Source: Aeromicrobium duanguangcaii (GTDB lineage: Bacteria > Actinomycetota > Actinomycetes > Propionibacteriales > Nocardioidaceae). Taken from it: DNA of 64,000 nt. Each line of letters begins with the position of its first letter. The first letter of the stretch is position 1. The position numbers and the translations under genes are program-made. Location of the stretch: NCBI RefSeq assembly GCF_024508295.1, contig NZ_CP101990.1, positions 992,001 to 1,056,000 of the forward strand, in the 5' to 3' direction. The notes beneath the pieces were generated by a model. That model ran no database searches. It was not told the DNA's origin and saw only the letters and a program-made list of their open reading frames with translations. This document shows, piece after piece, positions 8,802-17,533 of this stretch.

Positions 8802-10226
8802 ATGGACCCCGTCGACTGCTACCGCGCCGTGAGTGCTCGGGACGCGCGGTTCGACGGTGTCTTCTACACGGCCGTCCGCACGACGGGCATCTACTGCCGG
8901 CCCTCGTGCCCGGCCATGACGCCGCGGGAGTCGAACGTCGCCTTCTACCCGTCCGCGGCCGCCGCCGAGGTGGCCGGCTTCCGCGCCTGCCGCCGCTGCC
9001 GGCCCGACAGCACGCCGGGATCGCCCGAGTGGAACGCCCGTGCGGACGTCGTCGCGCGAGCGGTCCGGCTGATCGGCGACGGGGTCGTCGAGCGCGAGGG
9101 CGTCAGCGGACTCGCCGGCCGGCTCGGCTACAGCGAGCGCCAGATCAACCGCCTCGTCACCTCCGAGCTGGGCGCGGGGCCGCAGGCGATCGCCCGCAGC
9201 AATCGGGCACGCACGGCCCGGGTCCTGCTCGAGACCACGGCGATGCGGGTTGCGGACGTGGCGTTCGCCGCGGGCTACGGGTCCGTGCGGCAGTTCAACG
9301 ACTCCGTTCGTGAGTCGTTCGGGCTCACCCCGCGTGAGCTGCGCGCCCGGTCGCGGCGTGCGGTCCACGAGGGCGCAGGCCGGATCCGGCTCGAGCTGGC
9401 CGTCCGGCCGCCGTTCCACTCCGCGGGCCTGCTGGAGTGGTTCGCGCCGCGCGCGATCGAGGGGGTCGAGGCGGTCGGCGAGCGCACCTACGCCCGCGTC
9501 CTCAACCTGCCGCACGGCGTCGGCGCGGTCGAGCTGGAGATGCACGACGACCACGTCACCGCCGACCTGGAGCTGACCGACCTGCGAGACCTGGCGACCG
9601 CCGTGCACCGCTGTCGCCGGCTGCTCGACCTCGATGCCGATCCCGTGGCGATCGACGAGGCGCTGTCGGCCGATCCGCTCCTGGCCGACCTCGTGCGGGA
9701 GGTGCCCGGGATCCGACTGCCCGGCCAGGTCGACGGGTTCGAGATGGTGCTGCGCGCCATCGTCGGCCAGCAGGTCTCGGTGGCCGGGGCCCGCACGATC
9801 CTGGGCCGGATCACCCGCTCGCGCGGCACCGAGGTGGAGCTTGAGCTGGCGCGTCGGCACGGGCTCACGCACGCCTTCGCCACCGCCGAGTCCGTCGCCG
9901 AGGCGGTGCCCGAGGAGTTCGCCATGCCCCGAGGCCGCGCCGGGGCGATCATCGCGGTCGCCCACGCGATGGCCTCGGGAGAGCTGGACCTCGATCCGGG
10001 CGCCGACCGGGAGCGCGCACGCGAGCAGCTCCTCGCCGTCCGCGGCGTGGGCCCGTGGACCGCCGACTACGTCAGGATGCGGGCACTCGGCGATCCCGAC
10101 GTCCTGCTCGACACCGACCTCGTGCTGCGCCGTGTCCTCGCGCGTGAGGGGCTCGACCGGGCACGCACCGACCGGTGGCGACCGTGGCGGTCGTACGCCT
10201 CACTGCACCTGTGGAGGACGGCATGA
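8802..10226 (+). CDS. alkA: Ada-AlkA fusion: methylphosphotriester sensor and 3-methyladenine DNA glycosylase
   Basis: A 474-residue three-part protein. The N-terminal Ada zinc domain (about 1-75) has four Cys in C-R-P-S-C and C-R-R-C; one of them accepts methyl groups from phosphotriesters. An AraC-type helix-turn-helix follows (about 85-170). The AlkA glycosylase (about 190-474) has the helix-hairpin-helix G-V-G-P-W-T-A-D-Y segment and the downstream catalytic Asp in L-L-D-T-D-L. It excises alkylated purines and may induce its own operon when methylated. It overlaps ogt by 4 nt. The start at ATG 8802 is preferred over ATG 8793: a CAGGAT box lies 7 nt upstream and the M-D-P start matches the family. 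Confidence 0.9.
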   Translation: MDPVDCYRAVSARDARFDGVFYTAVRTTGIYCRPSCPAMTPRESNVAFYPSAAAAEVAGFRACRRCRPDSTPGSPEWNARADVVARAVRLIGDGVVEREGVSGLAGRLGYSERQINRLVTSELGAGPQAIARSNRARTARVLLETTAMRVADVAFAAGYGSVRQFNDSVRESFGLTPRELRARSRRAVHEGAGRIRLELAVRPPFHSAGLLEWFAPRAIEGVEAVGERTYARVLNLPHGVGAVELEMHDDHVTADLELTDLRDLATAVHRCRRLLDLDADPVAIDEALSADPLLADLVREVPGIRLPGQVDGFEMVLRAIVGQQVSVAGARTILGRITRSRGTEVELELARRHGLTHAFATAESVAEAVPEEFAMPRGRAGAIIAVAHAMASGELDLDPGADRERAREQLLAVRGVGPWTADYVRMRALGDPDVLLDTDLVLRRVLAREGLDRARTDRWRPWRSYASLHLWRTA

Positions 10227-10684
10227 AGACACGTTGGATGGACTCGCCGATCGGCGGCCTGCGACTGCACGTCGACGCCGGACTGCTGACGGCGATCACG
10301 TTCGATGCCGAACCGGACGGCGCCCCCGTGGCCGACGACCTGCTCGACGAGGTCGAGCGCCAGCTGGGGGAGTACTTCGCCGGGGAGCGCCGCGAGTTCG
10401 ACCTCCCGCTCGCGGCGGACGGCACGGAGTTCCAGAAGAAGGTGTGGGCGTACCTGCGGAAGGTCCCGTACGGCGAGACCGTGACGTACGGCCAGATCGC
10501 CACCGACCTGGGCTACGAGCCGGGCATCTCGCGCGCGGTCGGCGCCGCCAACGGCGCCAACCCGATCCCGATCATCGTGCCGTGCCACCGCGTCATCGGA
10601 TCGAATGGCAGGCTGACCGGGTACGCCGGAGGGCTCGAGCGCAAGCAGATCCTGCTCGACCTCGAGCGCCCCGGCCTGTTCTGA
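10223..10684 (+). CDS. ogt: Methylated-DNA--protein-cysteine methyltransferase
   Basis: A 153-residue suicide repair protein that removes the methyl group from O6-methylguanine. The active-site I-V-P-C-H-R-V-I motif is complete at about residue 115-122, with the upstream helix-turn-helix F-Q-K-K-V-W and Y-G-Q-I-A segments that flip the base. The N-terminal domain is short, as in Ogt. The ATG overlaps the alkA stop (ATGA), so one transcript makes a regulator/glycosylase and a methyltransferase, together covering the roles of E. coli ada, alkA and ogt. Confidence 0.92.
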   Translation: MKTRWMDSPIGGLRLHVDAGLLTAITFDAEPDGAPVADDLLDEVERQLGEYFAGERREFDLPLAADGTEFQKKVWAYLRKVPYGETVTYGQIATDLGYEPGISRAVGAANGANPIPIIVPCHRVIGSNGRLTGYAGGLERKQILLDLERPGLF

Positions 10685-10691
10685 CCGACGG

Positions 10692-11402
10692 TCAGCGCCG
10701 CAGGTTCTGCGAGAGCTTCTCGGCGGCCGCCACGACGGCCGGCGCGTGCATGCGGCCGGGCTGGCGCGTGAGCCGCTCGAGCGGACCCGAGACCGACACC
10801 GCGGCGACCACCTTGCCGCTGGGGGAGCGGACGGGTGCCGAGACCGAGCCGACGCCCGGCTCGCGCTCACCGACGCTCTGGGCCCAGCCGCGCTTGCGCA
10901 CGGCGGACAGCTCGGCGGCCGAGAAGGTGGCCTTCATGAGGCCCTTGTTCATGCGCTCGGGGTCCTCCCACGCCAGCAGGACCTGAGCGGCGGAGCCGCC
11001 CGCCATCGTCAGCTGGCTGCCGACGGGGATCGAGTCGCGCAGACCCGTCGGCCGGTCGGCCGCCGCGACGCACACGCGGTGGTCGCCCTGACGACGGAAC
11101 AGCTGGGCCGACTCGCCCGTGATGTCGCGCAGCCGGGCCAGCACGGGACCGGCCGCGGCGAGCAGTCGGTCCTCGCCCGCAGCAGCGGCCAACTCGGACA
11201 ATCGCGGGCCTAGAATGAAGCGTCCCTGCATGTCGCGCGCCACCAGTCGGTGGTGTTCCAGGGCCACCGCGAGGCGGTGTGCGGTCGGCCGGGCCAGGCC
11301 CGTGGCGGTCACGAGGCCGGCCAGTGTCGCCGGTCCCGGCTCGAGCGCCGCCAGTACGAGGGCGGCTTTGTCAAGAACGCCGACTCCGCTAGAGTTGTCC
11401 AT
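10692..11402 (-). CDS. ltbR: IclR family regulator divergent from leuCD (LtbR-like)
   Basis: A 236-residue protein with an N-terminal winged helix (about 5-65; T-G-L-A-R-P-T-A-H-R-L recognition helix) and a C-terminal GAF-like effector domain ending in the typical V-S-G-P-L-E-R segment. It is transcribed away from leuC with 56 bp between the start codons. In Corynebacterium the IclR protein in this position (LtbR) represses leuCD and leuB and also affects tryptophan genes; equating this gene with it rests on synteny and family, so the symbol is an inference. Confidence 0.85.
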   Translation of the reverse strand: MDNSSGVGVLDKAALVLAALEPGPATLAGLVTATGLARPTAHRLAVALEHHRLVARDMQGRFILGPRLSELAAAAGEDRLLAAAGPVLARLRDITGESAQLFRRQGDHRVCVAAADRPTGLRDSIPVGSQLTMAGGSAAQVLLAWEDPERMNKGLMKATFSAAELSAVRKRGWAQSVGEREPGVGSVSAPVRSPSGKVVAAVSVSGPLERLTRQPGRMHAPAVVAAAEKLSQNLRR

Positions 11403-11458
11403 GTCTTGATACTGCCGTATCGCATTGTGAGACGCAACCCCCGAACTGAGAGAGAACC
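11403..11458. promoter_or_regulatory. ltbR-leuC intergenic region with candidate operator
   Basis: The 56-bp divergent region contains an inverted repeat GATAC-N4-GTATC at 11408-11421, right at the ltbR start, and a TTGATA hexamer (11406-11411) that could be the leuC -35 box. A compact IclR-type site here would let one protein control both genes. No clear -10 for leuC could be assigned; AGAGAGAA precedes its ATG as a weak ribosome-binding site. Confidence 0.4.
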
Positions 11459-12856
11459 ATGGGCAAGACGCTCGCTGAGAAGATCTGGGACGACCACGTC
11501 GTCCGTTCCGCCCCGGGAGAGCCGGACCTGCTGTTCATCGACCTCCACCTGCTTCATGAGGTCACGAGCCCTCAGGCGTTCGACGGACTGCGTCTCTCCG
11601 GGCGCAGCGTGCGTCGTCCCGACCTCACCCTGGCGACCGAGGACCACAACATCCCGACGACCGACCTCGACAAGCCGATCGCCGACCCCGTGTCGCGCAC
11701 GCAGGTCGAGACGCTGCGCCGCAACTGCGCCGAGTTCGGCGTCCGCCTGCACCCGATGGGCGACATCGAGCAGGGCATCGTCCACGTCGTCGGACCGCAG
11801 CTGGGCCTGACCCAGCCCGGCATGACGATCGTGTGCGGCGACTCGCACACCTCGACGCACGGCGCGTTCGGCTCGATCGCCTTCGGCATCGGCACCAGCG
11901 AGGTCGAGCACGTCCTGGCCACGCAGTCGCTGTCGCAGGCCAAGCCCAAGATGATGGCCGTCGAGGTCCTCGGCGACCTGCCCGCGGGCACCACCGCGAA
12001 GGACCTGATCCTGGCGCTCATCACCCAGGAGACCACCGGCGGCGGCCAGGGCTACATCGTCGAGTACCGCGGCGAGGCGATCCGCAAGCTCTCGATGGAA
12101 GAGCGCATGACGATCTGCAACATGAGCATCGAGTGGGGCGCCAAGGCCGGTCTGATCGCGCCCGACGAGACCACGTTCGACTACATCCAGGGCCGTCCGC
12201 ACGCGCCGCAGGGCGCCGACTGGGACGCGGCCGTCGAGTACTGGAAGGGCCTCGTCACCGACGAGGACGCCCACTTCGACAAGGTCGTCACGATCGACGC
12301 CTCGCAGGTCACGCCGTGGGTCACGTGGGGCACCAACCCCGGCCAGGGCGTCGCGCTGTCGGGCCTGGTCCCGAACCCGGACGACTTCGCCGATCCCGAC
12401 GAGCGCGAGGCCGCGGCCAACGCGCTGCGCTACATGGGCCTCGAGGCCGGCACGCCGATGCGCGACATCACGGTCGACACCGTCTTCGTCGGCTCGTGCA
12501 CCAACGGCCGCATCAGCGACCTGCGTCGCGCCGCCGAGCTCATCAAGGGCAAGAAGGTCGCCGACGGCACGCGCATGCTGGTCGTCCCGGGCTCGGTCCG
12601 GGTGCGCCTGCAGGCCGAGGAGGAGGGCCTCGACGTCGTCTTCAAGGAGGCCGGCGCCGAATGGCGTGGCGCGGGCTGCTCGATGTGCCTGGGCATGAAC
12701 CCCGACCAGCTGACGCCGGGCGAGCGCAGTGCCTCGACCTCCAACCGCAACTTCGAGGGCCGTCAGGGCAAGGGTGGCCGCACGCACCTGGTCTCGCCCG
12801 ACGTCGCCGTCGCCACCGCCGTCACGGGCCACCTGGCCTCGCCGGCCGAGCTCTGA
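11459..12856 (+). CDS. leuC: 3-isopropylmalate dehydratase large subunit
   Basis: A 465-residue aconitase-superfamily protein catalysing the isomerisation of 2- and 3-isopropylmalate in leucine synthesis, as a heterodimer with LeuD. The [4Fe-4S] ligands are Cys347 (in G-S-C-T-N-G-R), Cys407 and Cys410 (in C-S-M-C-L-G). Other family markers are T-E-D-H-N-I-P-T near the N-terminus and [12 protein letters not shown]. Length is normal. leuD follows after 11 nt on the same strand, and the divergent IclR gene is the likely regulator. Confidence 0.97.
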   Translation: MGKTLAEKIWDDHVVRSAPGEPDLLFIDLHLLHEVTSPQAFDGLRLSGRSVRRPDLTLATEDHNIPTTDLDKPIADPVSRTQVETLRRNCAEFGVRLHPMGDIEQGIVHVVGPQLGLTQPGMTIVCGDSHTSTHGAFGSIAFGIGTSEVEHVLATQSLSQAKPKMMAVEVLGDLPAGTTAKDLILALITQETTGGGQGYIVEYRGEAIRKLSMEERMTICNMSIEWGAKAGLIAPDETTFDYIQGRPHAPQGADWDAAVEYWKGLVTDEDAHFDKVVTIDASQVTPWVTWGTNPGQGVALSGLVPNPDDFADPDEREAAANALRYMGLEAGTPMRDITVDTVFVGSCTNGRISDLRRAAELIKGKKVADGTRMLVVPGSVRVRLQAEEEGLDVVFKEAGAEWRGAGCSMCLGMNPDQLTPGERSASTSNRNFEGRQGKGGRTHLVSPDVAVATAVTGHLASPAEL

Positions 12857-12867
12857 GGACTCACACC

Positions 12868-13467
12868 ATGGACAAGTTCATCTCGCACACCGGTGTCGGC
12901 GCCCCGCTGCGTCGCAGCAACGTCGACACGGACCAGATCATCCCCGCGGTCTACCTCAAGCGCGTCACCCGCACGGGCTTCGAGGACGGCCTGTTCGCCG
13001 CGTGGCGCAACGATCCCGAGTTCGTGCTGAACCAACCCGCCTACCAGAACGCCACCGTGCTGGTCGCCGGTCCGGACTTCGGCACGGGCTCCTCGCGTGA
13101 GCACGCCGTGTGGGCGCTGCAGAACTACGGCTTCAAGGTCATCATCAGCCCGCGCTTCGGTGACATCTTCCGCGGCAACTCGGGCAAGGCCGGGCTGCTT
13201 GCGGCGCAGGTCGACGAGAAGGTCGTCGCCGCGCTGTGGGCGTACCTCGAGGCCAACCCGGGCGCGCAGATCGGCGTCGACCTGGAGTCGCGCACGATCT
13301 CGGCCGGCGAGGGCGTCGACCGGATCGAGGACTCGTTCACGATCGACGACTACACGCGCTGGCGCCTGCTGGAGGGCCTGGACGACATCGGCATCACGCT
13401 GGGTCACGCGGACGACATCGCCGCGTACGAGGCGAAGCGCCCGAGCTTCAAGCCCGCGACGCTCTGA
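12868..13467 (+). CDS. leuD: 3-isopropylmalate dehydratase small subunit
   Basis: A 199-residue swivelling-domain protein. The family segments N-V-D-T-D-Q-I-I-P (about 18-26) and [14 protein letters not shown] (about 70-83) hold the substrate-binding loop. It assembles with LeuC. The ATG at 12868 lies 11 nt after the leuC stop, with GAGGAC as a weak ribosome-binding site overlapping that stop. Confidence 0.96.
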   Translation: MDKFISHTGVGAPLRRSNVDTDQIIPAVYLKRVTRTGFEDGLFAAWRNDPEFVLNQPAYQNATVLVAGPDFGTGSSREHAVWALQNYGFKVIISPRFGDIFRGNSGKAGLLAAQVDEKVVAALWAYLEANPGAQIGVDLESRTISAGEGVDRIEDSFTIDDYTRWRLLEGLDDIGITLGHADDIAAYEAKRPSFKPATL

Positions 13468-13477
13468 CGCTCGCGCC

Positions 13478-13514
13478 TGACATGGGACGGCCGTACTAGG
13501 GTCGTCCCATGTCA
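13478..13514. promoter_or_regulatory. Perfect 12-bp inverted repeat over the plsC promoter and start codon
   Basis: TGACATGGGACG (13478-13489) and its exact reverse complement (13503-13514) flank a 13-nt spacer. The right arm contains the plsC ATG and the spacer contains the TAGGGT -10 box. It could be an operator, or in RNA a stem that ends the leuCD transcript. Confidence 0.5.
13497..13502 (+). promoter_or_regulatory. -10 box, leaderless start of plsC
   Basis: TAGGGT is 6 nt before the ATG at 13509, so transcription would start at or next to the start codon. There is no ribosome-binding site. Confidence 0.6.
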
Positions 13515-14243
13515 CGCACGCGTCCCCTGCCACCCGTGCTGCGGGTGGTCGTGTGGATCCTGCGGCCGATCTTCATGGTCGTCACCCGTCGCGACTGGCG
13601 CGGGGACGAGCATCTGCCGACGTCCGGCGGCTACGTCATCGCGGCCAATCACCTGTCGTACACCGATCCGTTCCTGCTCGGGCACTGGCTCGTCGACCAC
13701 GACATCCCGCCGCGCTTCCTGGTCAAGGACCCGCTCTTCGCCGTGCCGGTCATCGGCCGGCTGCTGCGGATGGCCGAGCAGATCCCGGTGTACCGGGGCA
13801 CCGGCCTGGCCGCGGAGTCGCTGCGCGCCGCGATCCACGCCGCCGAGGCCGGCTCGATCGTCACGATCTACCCCGAGGGCACGATGACGCGCGATCCGCA
13901 GGGATGGCCGATGTCGGGCCGCGACGGCGCCGTCCGCACGGCGCACGCCGCAGGCGTTCCCCTCGTGCCCGTGGCCCAGTGGGGCCCGCAGGCGATCATG
14001 TGGCCCTACCGCCGCGAGTTCCGGCTGTTCCCCCGCAAGACGATCCACGTGCGCGCCGGTGCGCCGATCGACCTGTCCGACCTGGGGGAGCACCCCACGC
14101 AGGCCCAGTTCCACGCCGCGACCGATCGGCTGATGGACGCCATCACGGCGCTGCAGTCGCAGATCCGCGGCGAGGTCCCGACCTCGCCGCGCATCGACGT
14201 GCGTACGTTGAGCAAGCCCAAGACCCGATACGAGGAGAGCTGA
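13509..14243 (+). CDS. plsC: 1-acyl-sn-glycerol-3-phosphate acyltransferase
   Basis: A 244-residue membrane-associated acyltransferase. Motif I is A-N-H-L-S-Y-T-D (catalytic His and Asp, about 47-54), motif III is Y-P-E-G-T-M (about 120-125), and a hydrophobic N-terminal stretch (about 12-25) would anchor it. It adds the second acyl chain to lysophosphatidic acid. Its stop overlaps the gpsA ATG (TGATG), which joins two steps of glycerophospholipid synthesis: gpsA makes glycerol 3-phosphate and plsC acylates its product. Confidence 0.9.
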   Translation: MSRTRPLPPVLRVVVWILRPIFMVVTRRDWRGDEHLPTSGGYVIAANHLSYTDPFLLGHWLVDHDIPPRFLVKDPLFAVPVIGRLLRMAEQIPVYRGTGLAAESLRAAIHAAEAGSIVTIYPEGTMTRDPQGWPMSGRDGAVRTAHAAGVPLVPVAQWGPQAIMWPYRREFRLFPRKTIHVRAGAPIDLSDLGEHPTQAQFHAATDRLMDAITALQSQIRGEVPTSPRIDVRTLSKPKTRYEES

Positions 14244-15244
14244 TGGTCACTGCTGCAGTCATGGGAGCCGGGTCCTGGGGCACCGCCTTCTCGATCGTGC
14301 TGGCCGATGCCGGCCACGACGTCCACCTGTGGGGGCGTCGCGAGGAGACCTGCGCCAACATCAACGAGCGTCACGAGAACACCGAGTACCTCCCCGGTCT
14401 CGAGCTGCCCGAGACCGTCCGCGCCACGACCGATCCCGCGACGGCCCTGGCCGGCGCCTCCATCGTGGTGCTCGCCGTGCCGTCGCAGACCCTGCGCGCC
14501 AACCTCGAGTCGTGGGGTCACCTCATCGATCCGTCGGCCGTGATGGTCAGCCTGATGAAGGGCGTCGAGCTGGGGTCGCACCTGCGCATGAGCGAGGTCA
14601 TCGCCGAGCTCACCGGCGCCGGTCCCGAGCGGATCGCGGTCATTACCGGCCCCAACCTGGCCAAGGAGATCGCCAAGCGTGAGCCGGCCGCCAGCGTCGT
14701 CGCGTGCGCGGACGCGTCCGTGGCGCTGCAGCTGCAGAAGTACTGCCACACGCCGGCCTTCCGCCCCTACACGAACCAGGACGTCGTCGGCTGCGAGCTG
14801 GCCGGCACGGTCAAGAACATCATCGGCCTGGCGGTCGGCGTGTGCGACGGTCTCGATTTCGGCGACAACACCAAGGCGTCGGTCATCACCCGCGGACTGG
14901 CCGAGACGGCGCGCTTGGGGCTCGCGATGGGCGCCGACCCGATGACGTTCATGGGTCTGGCCGGCCTGGGCGACCTCGTGGCCACCTGCTCGTCGCCGCT
15001 GTCGCGCAACCGCACCTTCGGCGAGAAGCTCGGCCGCGGCATGACCGTCGAGGAGATCACCTCGCAGACCCGCCAGGTGGCCGAGGGCGTGAAGTCCTGC
15101 GTCTCGGTCGCCGAGCTGGCCCGCCTCCACGGCGTCGACATGCCGATCGTCGAGCACGTCCGTGCCCTCGTCGACGGCACGATGACCCCGGCCGAGCTGG
15201 TCGAGACCCTCATCAGCCGCTCGGCCAAGGCCGAGACCCGCTGA
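14243..15244 (+). CDS. gpsA: Glycerol-3-phosphate dehydrogenase [NAD(P)+]
   Basis: A 333-residue cytosolic enzyme that reduces dihydroxyacetone phosphate to sn-glycerol 3-phosphate for lipid synthesis. The N-terminal Rossmann motif is G-A-G-S-W-G (about 8-13). The catalytic Lys lies in the E-L-A-G-T-V-K-N-I segment, and G-L-A-G-L-G-D-L-V-A-T-C marks the C-terminal domain. Length is typical. It starts in the plsC stop codon (TGATG). A long palindromic repeat follows the stop and may terminate transcription. Confidence 0.95.
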   Translation: MVTAAVMGAGSWGTAFSIVLADAGHDVHLWGRREETCANINERHENTEYLPGLELPETVRATTDPATALAGASIVVLAVPSQTLRANLESWGHLIDPSAVMVSLMKGVELGSHLRMSEVIAELTGAGPERIAVITGPNLAKEIAKREPAASVVACADASVALQLQKYCHTPAFRPYTNQDVVGCELAGTVKNIIGLAVGVCDGLDFGDNTKASVITRGLAETARLGLAMGADPMTFMGLAGLGDLVATCSSPLSRNRTFGEKLGRGMTVEEITSQTRQVAEGVKSCVSVAELARLHGVDMPIVEHVRALVDGTMTPAELVETLISRSAKAETR

Positions 15245-15251
15245 CCCCCGT

Positions 15252-15318
15252 CCCGAGATTTGCTCCCAATCTGACCTTTCAGACCCTCTGAAAGGTCAGC
15301 TGCGGAGCAAATCTCGGG
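15252..15318. repeat. Intergenic palindromic repeat, copy 1
   Basis: A 67-bp composite palindrome between convergent genes. The outer arms are a perfect 15-bp pair (15252-15266 with 15304-15318, containing GAGATTTGCTCC) and the inner arms a perfect 13-bp pair around CTGACCTTTCAGA (15271-15283 with 15287-15299). It shares the ATTTGCTC outer core and the CTTTCAG inner core with copies 2 and 3. It could act as a bidirectional terminator. Confidence 0.8.
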
Positions 15319-15328
15319 GCGCGGGGAC

Positions 15329-16357
15329 TCAGCCCAGGGCGGCCTCGATGTCGGCCCAGAGGTCCTCGACGGCCTCGATGCCGACGCTGAGCCGGATCAG
15401 GCCGGCCGGGATGGTCTCGGGCTCGGCGGGGAAGCGGCGGCGGCGCTCCCAGGTCGACTCGACGCCGCCCAGGCTCGTGGCGTGGGTGATGACGCGGCTG
15501 GACTCCGTCGTGCGCTGCGCGTGCTCGGGGTCGTCGATGACGAAGCAGACCATGGTCCCGAAGCCCGGGTAGCGGACCTCGGAGACGGCGGGGTGGGCCT
15601 TGAGCCGGTCGGCCAGGACCGCCGCGCTGGACTCGGCGCGGTCAAGCCGGACGGCCAGGGTGCGGACGCCGCGAGCCGCAAGGAAGCTCTCCAGCGCGCC
15701 GGGGATCGCGCCGTGCAGCGACCGGTGTTGCAGGAGGCGCTCGAACAGTGCGTCGTCGGCGGTCGCCATGACGCCGAGCACCAGGTCGCTGTGCCCGCCG
15801 AGCAGCTTCGAGGCCGAGTGGGCCACGATGTCGGCGCCGTACGACAGCGGCCGATCGCGCAGGGGAGTGCGGAAGGTGTTGTCGACGGCGACGAGGGCGC
15901 CGGCGTCCTTCGCGGCGGAGACGAGCGTCGGCAGGTCGCCGACCTCCATCGCCGGGTTGGTGGGCGACTCGAGCCAGACCAGGTCGGCGCCGGCGAACGC
16001 CGCGATGCTGCCCTCGGTGTCCGACGGATCGATCAGGCGCACCTCGTACGGCCCGCTCTGCACGAGGCTCGTCGTGCCGTTGTAGCCGTGACGGGGGAGC
16101 ACCACGACCGCGCCCGGCTCGACCAGGCCCAGGGTCGCCGCGGCCGTCGCGATGCCCGAGGCGAAGGCCAGGGCGCGACCGCCCTCGAGCTCGCCGACGA
16201 CCTGCTCGAACGACTCGTAGGCCGGGTTGCCGTGGCGGCCGTACTCGAAGTCGCCGCCGGCGTGGAACGAGCTCGCGAGGGTGATCGGGGCGTTCAGCGG
16301 CGCGCCGGGCTGCTTGGCCGGGCGACCTGCGATGACGGTCACGGTGTCGGGCTGCAT
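15329..16357 (-). CDS. PLP-dependent Cys/Met metabolism enzyme (cystathionine gamma-synthase/lyase-like)
   Basis: A 342-residue protein of the Cys/Met-metabolism PLP family. The Schiff-base lysine is in H-S-A-S-K-L-L-G-G-H-S-D (about 190-201), with the upstream V-D-N-T-F motif that holds the PLP pyridine nitrogen Asp. The C-terminal S-L-G-G-V-E-S and R-L-S-V-G-I-E segments are complete. It is about 40 residues shorter than typical MetB or CTH proteins, mostly by losses around the substrate-entry loops, so synthase and lyase activity cannot be told apart. Confidence 0.85.
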   Translation of the reverse strand: MQPDTVTVIAGRPAKQPGAPLNAPITLASSFHAGGDFEYGRHGNPAYESFEQVVGELEGGRALAFASGIATAAATLGLVEPGAVVVLPRHGYNGTTSLVQSGPYEVRLIDPSDTEGSIAAFAGADLVWLESPTNPAMEVGDLPTLVSAAKDAGALVAVDNTFRTPLRDRPLSYGADIVAHSASKLLGGHSDLVLGVMATADDALFERLLQHRSLHGAIPGALESFLAARGVRTLAVRLDRAESSAAVLADRLKAHPAVSEVRYPGFGTMVCFVIDDPEHAQRTTESSRVITHATSLGGVESTWERRRRFPAEPETIPAGLIRLSVGIEAVEDLWADIEAALG

Positions 16358-16378
16358 GGTTCCAGTGTCACAGGCGAG

Positions 16379-16384
16379 TAGAGT
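16379..16384 (+). promoter_or_regulatory. -10 box, leaderless start of ddl
   Basis: TAGAGT lies 7 nt before the ATG at 16392 in the short divergent gap to the PLP enzyme. No ribosome-binding site is present. Confidence 0.55.
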
Positions 16385-16391
16385 CGAGCCG

Positions 16392-17444
16392 ATGCGCACC
16401 ACGATCGCCGTTGTCTTCGGAGGCCAGTCCAGTGAGCACGGTGTCTCGTGCCTGACCGCGCGGGAGGTGCTCGCCGTCATCGATCGCGACCGGTACGACG
16501 TCGTCCCCGTCGGCATCACAACCGACGGCCGGTGGGTCGAGGAGACCGCCGTCTGGGACGACCTCGAGCCCGGAGCGCTGCCGTCCGTCCGCGCAGACCT
16601 GCCGCCGTTCTCGTGGGACCGCCTGCGCGATCTCGACGTCGTCTTCCCGCTGCTGCACGGCCCGTGGGGCGAGGACGGCACGATCCAGGGCCTGCTCGAG
16701 CTGTCGGGCGTCCGCTACGTCGGCGCCGGCGTGCTGGCCAGCGCCGTGGGCATGGACAAGCCGTTCACCAAGACCGTCTTCTCGGCCGCCGGGCTGCCGC
16801 AGCTGCCCTACGTGACGATCCAGCCGTGGGAGTGGGACGCCAAGCGCGACCGGGTCCAGGCGCGGGTCCACGCGCTCGGCCTGCCGGTGTTCGTCAAGCC
16901 GGCGCGCGCCGGGTCCAGCTCGGGCGTCACGCCAGTGCACAGCTGGGACGACTTCGACGTCGCGGTCGAGACGGCCAGGCAGTTCGATCCCAAGGTCATC
17001 GTCGAGTCGGCGGCCCACGGCAAGCGCGAGGTCGAGTGCGCCGTGATCCAGGACGAGCGCGGCATGCCGATCGCGAGCGAGGTCGGCGAGATCGTCGTGG
17101 CCGCCGAGGCCGATCACGAGTACTACGACTTCGAGGCCAAGTACCTCGACGGCACCAGCACGAACGTCGTGCCCGCCGATCTGCCCGAGACCGTGCGTCA
17201 GAGGATCCGCGAGTACGCCCTGCAGGCCTTCGACGCGATCGGCTGCGAGGGCTTGGCGCGCGTCGACTTCTTCCTCACCGACAGCGTCGGCGGCGGTCTG
17301 GTGATCAACGAGATCAACACGATGCCGGGCTTCACGCCCTTCTCGATGTTCCCCAAGCTCTGGCAGGCCTCGGGCATCGAGTACACCGAGCTGGTCGACC
17401 GGCTGATCCAGCTCGCCCTGCAGCGCCCTCTCGGCCTGCGCTGA
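16392..17444 (+). CDS. ddl: D-alanine--D-alanine ligase
   Basis: A 350-residue ATP-grasp enzyme that makes the D-Ala-D-Ala dipeptide of peptidoglycan. It shows the N-terminal V-F-G-G-Q-S-S-E-H (about 8-16), the central-domain H-G-P-W-G-E-D-G-T-I-Q-G, the P-A-R-A-G-S-S-S-G-V ATP loop and the metal-binding N-E-I-N-T-M-P-G-F near the C-terminus. The D-Ala-D-Ala type is suggested by the K-Y-L-D-G segment. It stands alone rather than in a dcw cluster, as is common in actinobacteria. It is convergent with the DUF559 gene, with palindromic copy 2 at the junction. Confidence 0.95.
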   Translation: MRTTIAVVFGGQSSEHGVSCLTAREVLAVIDRDRYDVVPVGITTDGRWVEETAVWDDLEPGALPSVRADLPPFSWDRLRDLDVVFPLLHGPWGEDGTIQGLLELSGVRYVGAGVLASAVGMDKPFTKTVFSAAGLPQLPYVTIQPWEWDAKRDRVQARVHALGLPVFVKPARAGSSSGVTPVHSWDDFDVAVETARQFDPKVIVESAAHGKREVECAVIQDERGMPIASEVGEIVVAAEADHEYYDFEAKYLDGTSTNVVPADLPETVRQRIREYALQAFDAIGCEGLARVDFFLTDSVGGGLVINEINTMPGFTPFSMFPKLWQASGIEYTELVDRLIQLALQRPLGLR

Positions 17445-17470
17445 CGGCGGTCCCGCGCCCCGCCCCGTCC

Positions 17471-17533
17471 CGAGATTTGCTCCGTTTCTTCCCTTTCAGC
17501 GGCGCTGAAACGTCGAGATGGGAGCAAATCTCG
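17471..17533. repeat. Intergenic palindromic repeat, copy 2 (overlaps a coding 3' end)
   Basis: The outer arms are a perfect 13-bp pair (17471-17483 with 17521-17533, CGAGATTTGCTCC) and the inner arms are TTTCAGC (17494-17500) with GCTGAAA (17504-17510). The right half encodes the last dozen codons and the stop of the DUF559 gene on the minus strand. Confidence 0.8.
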
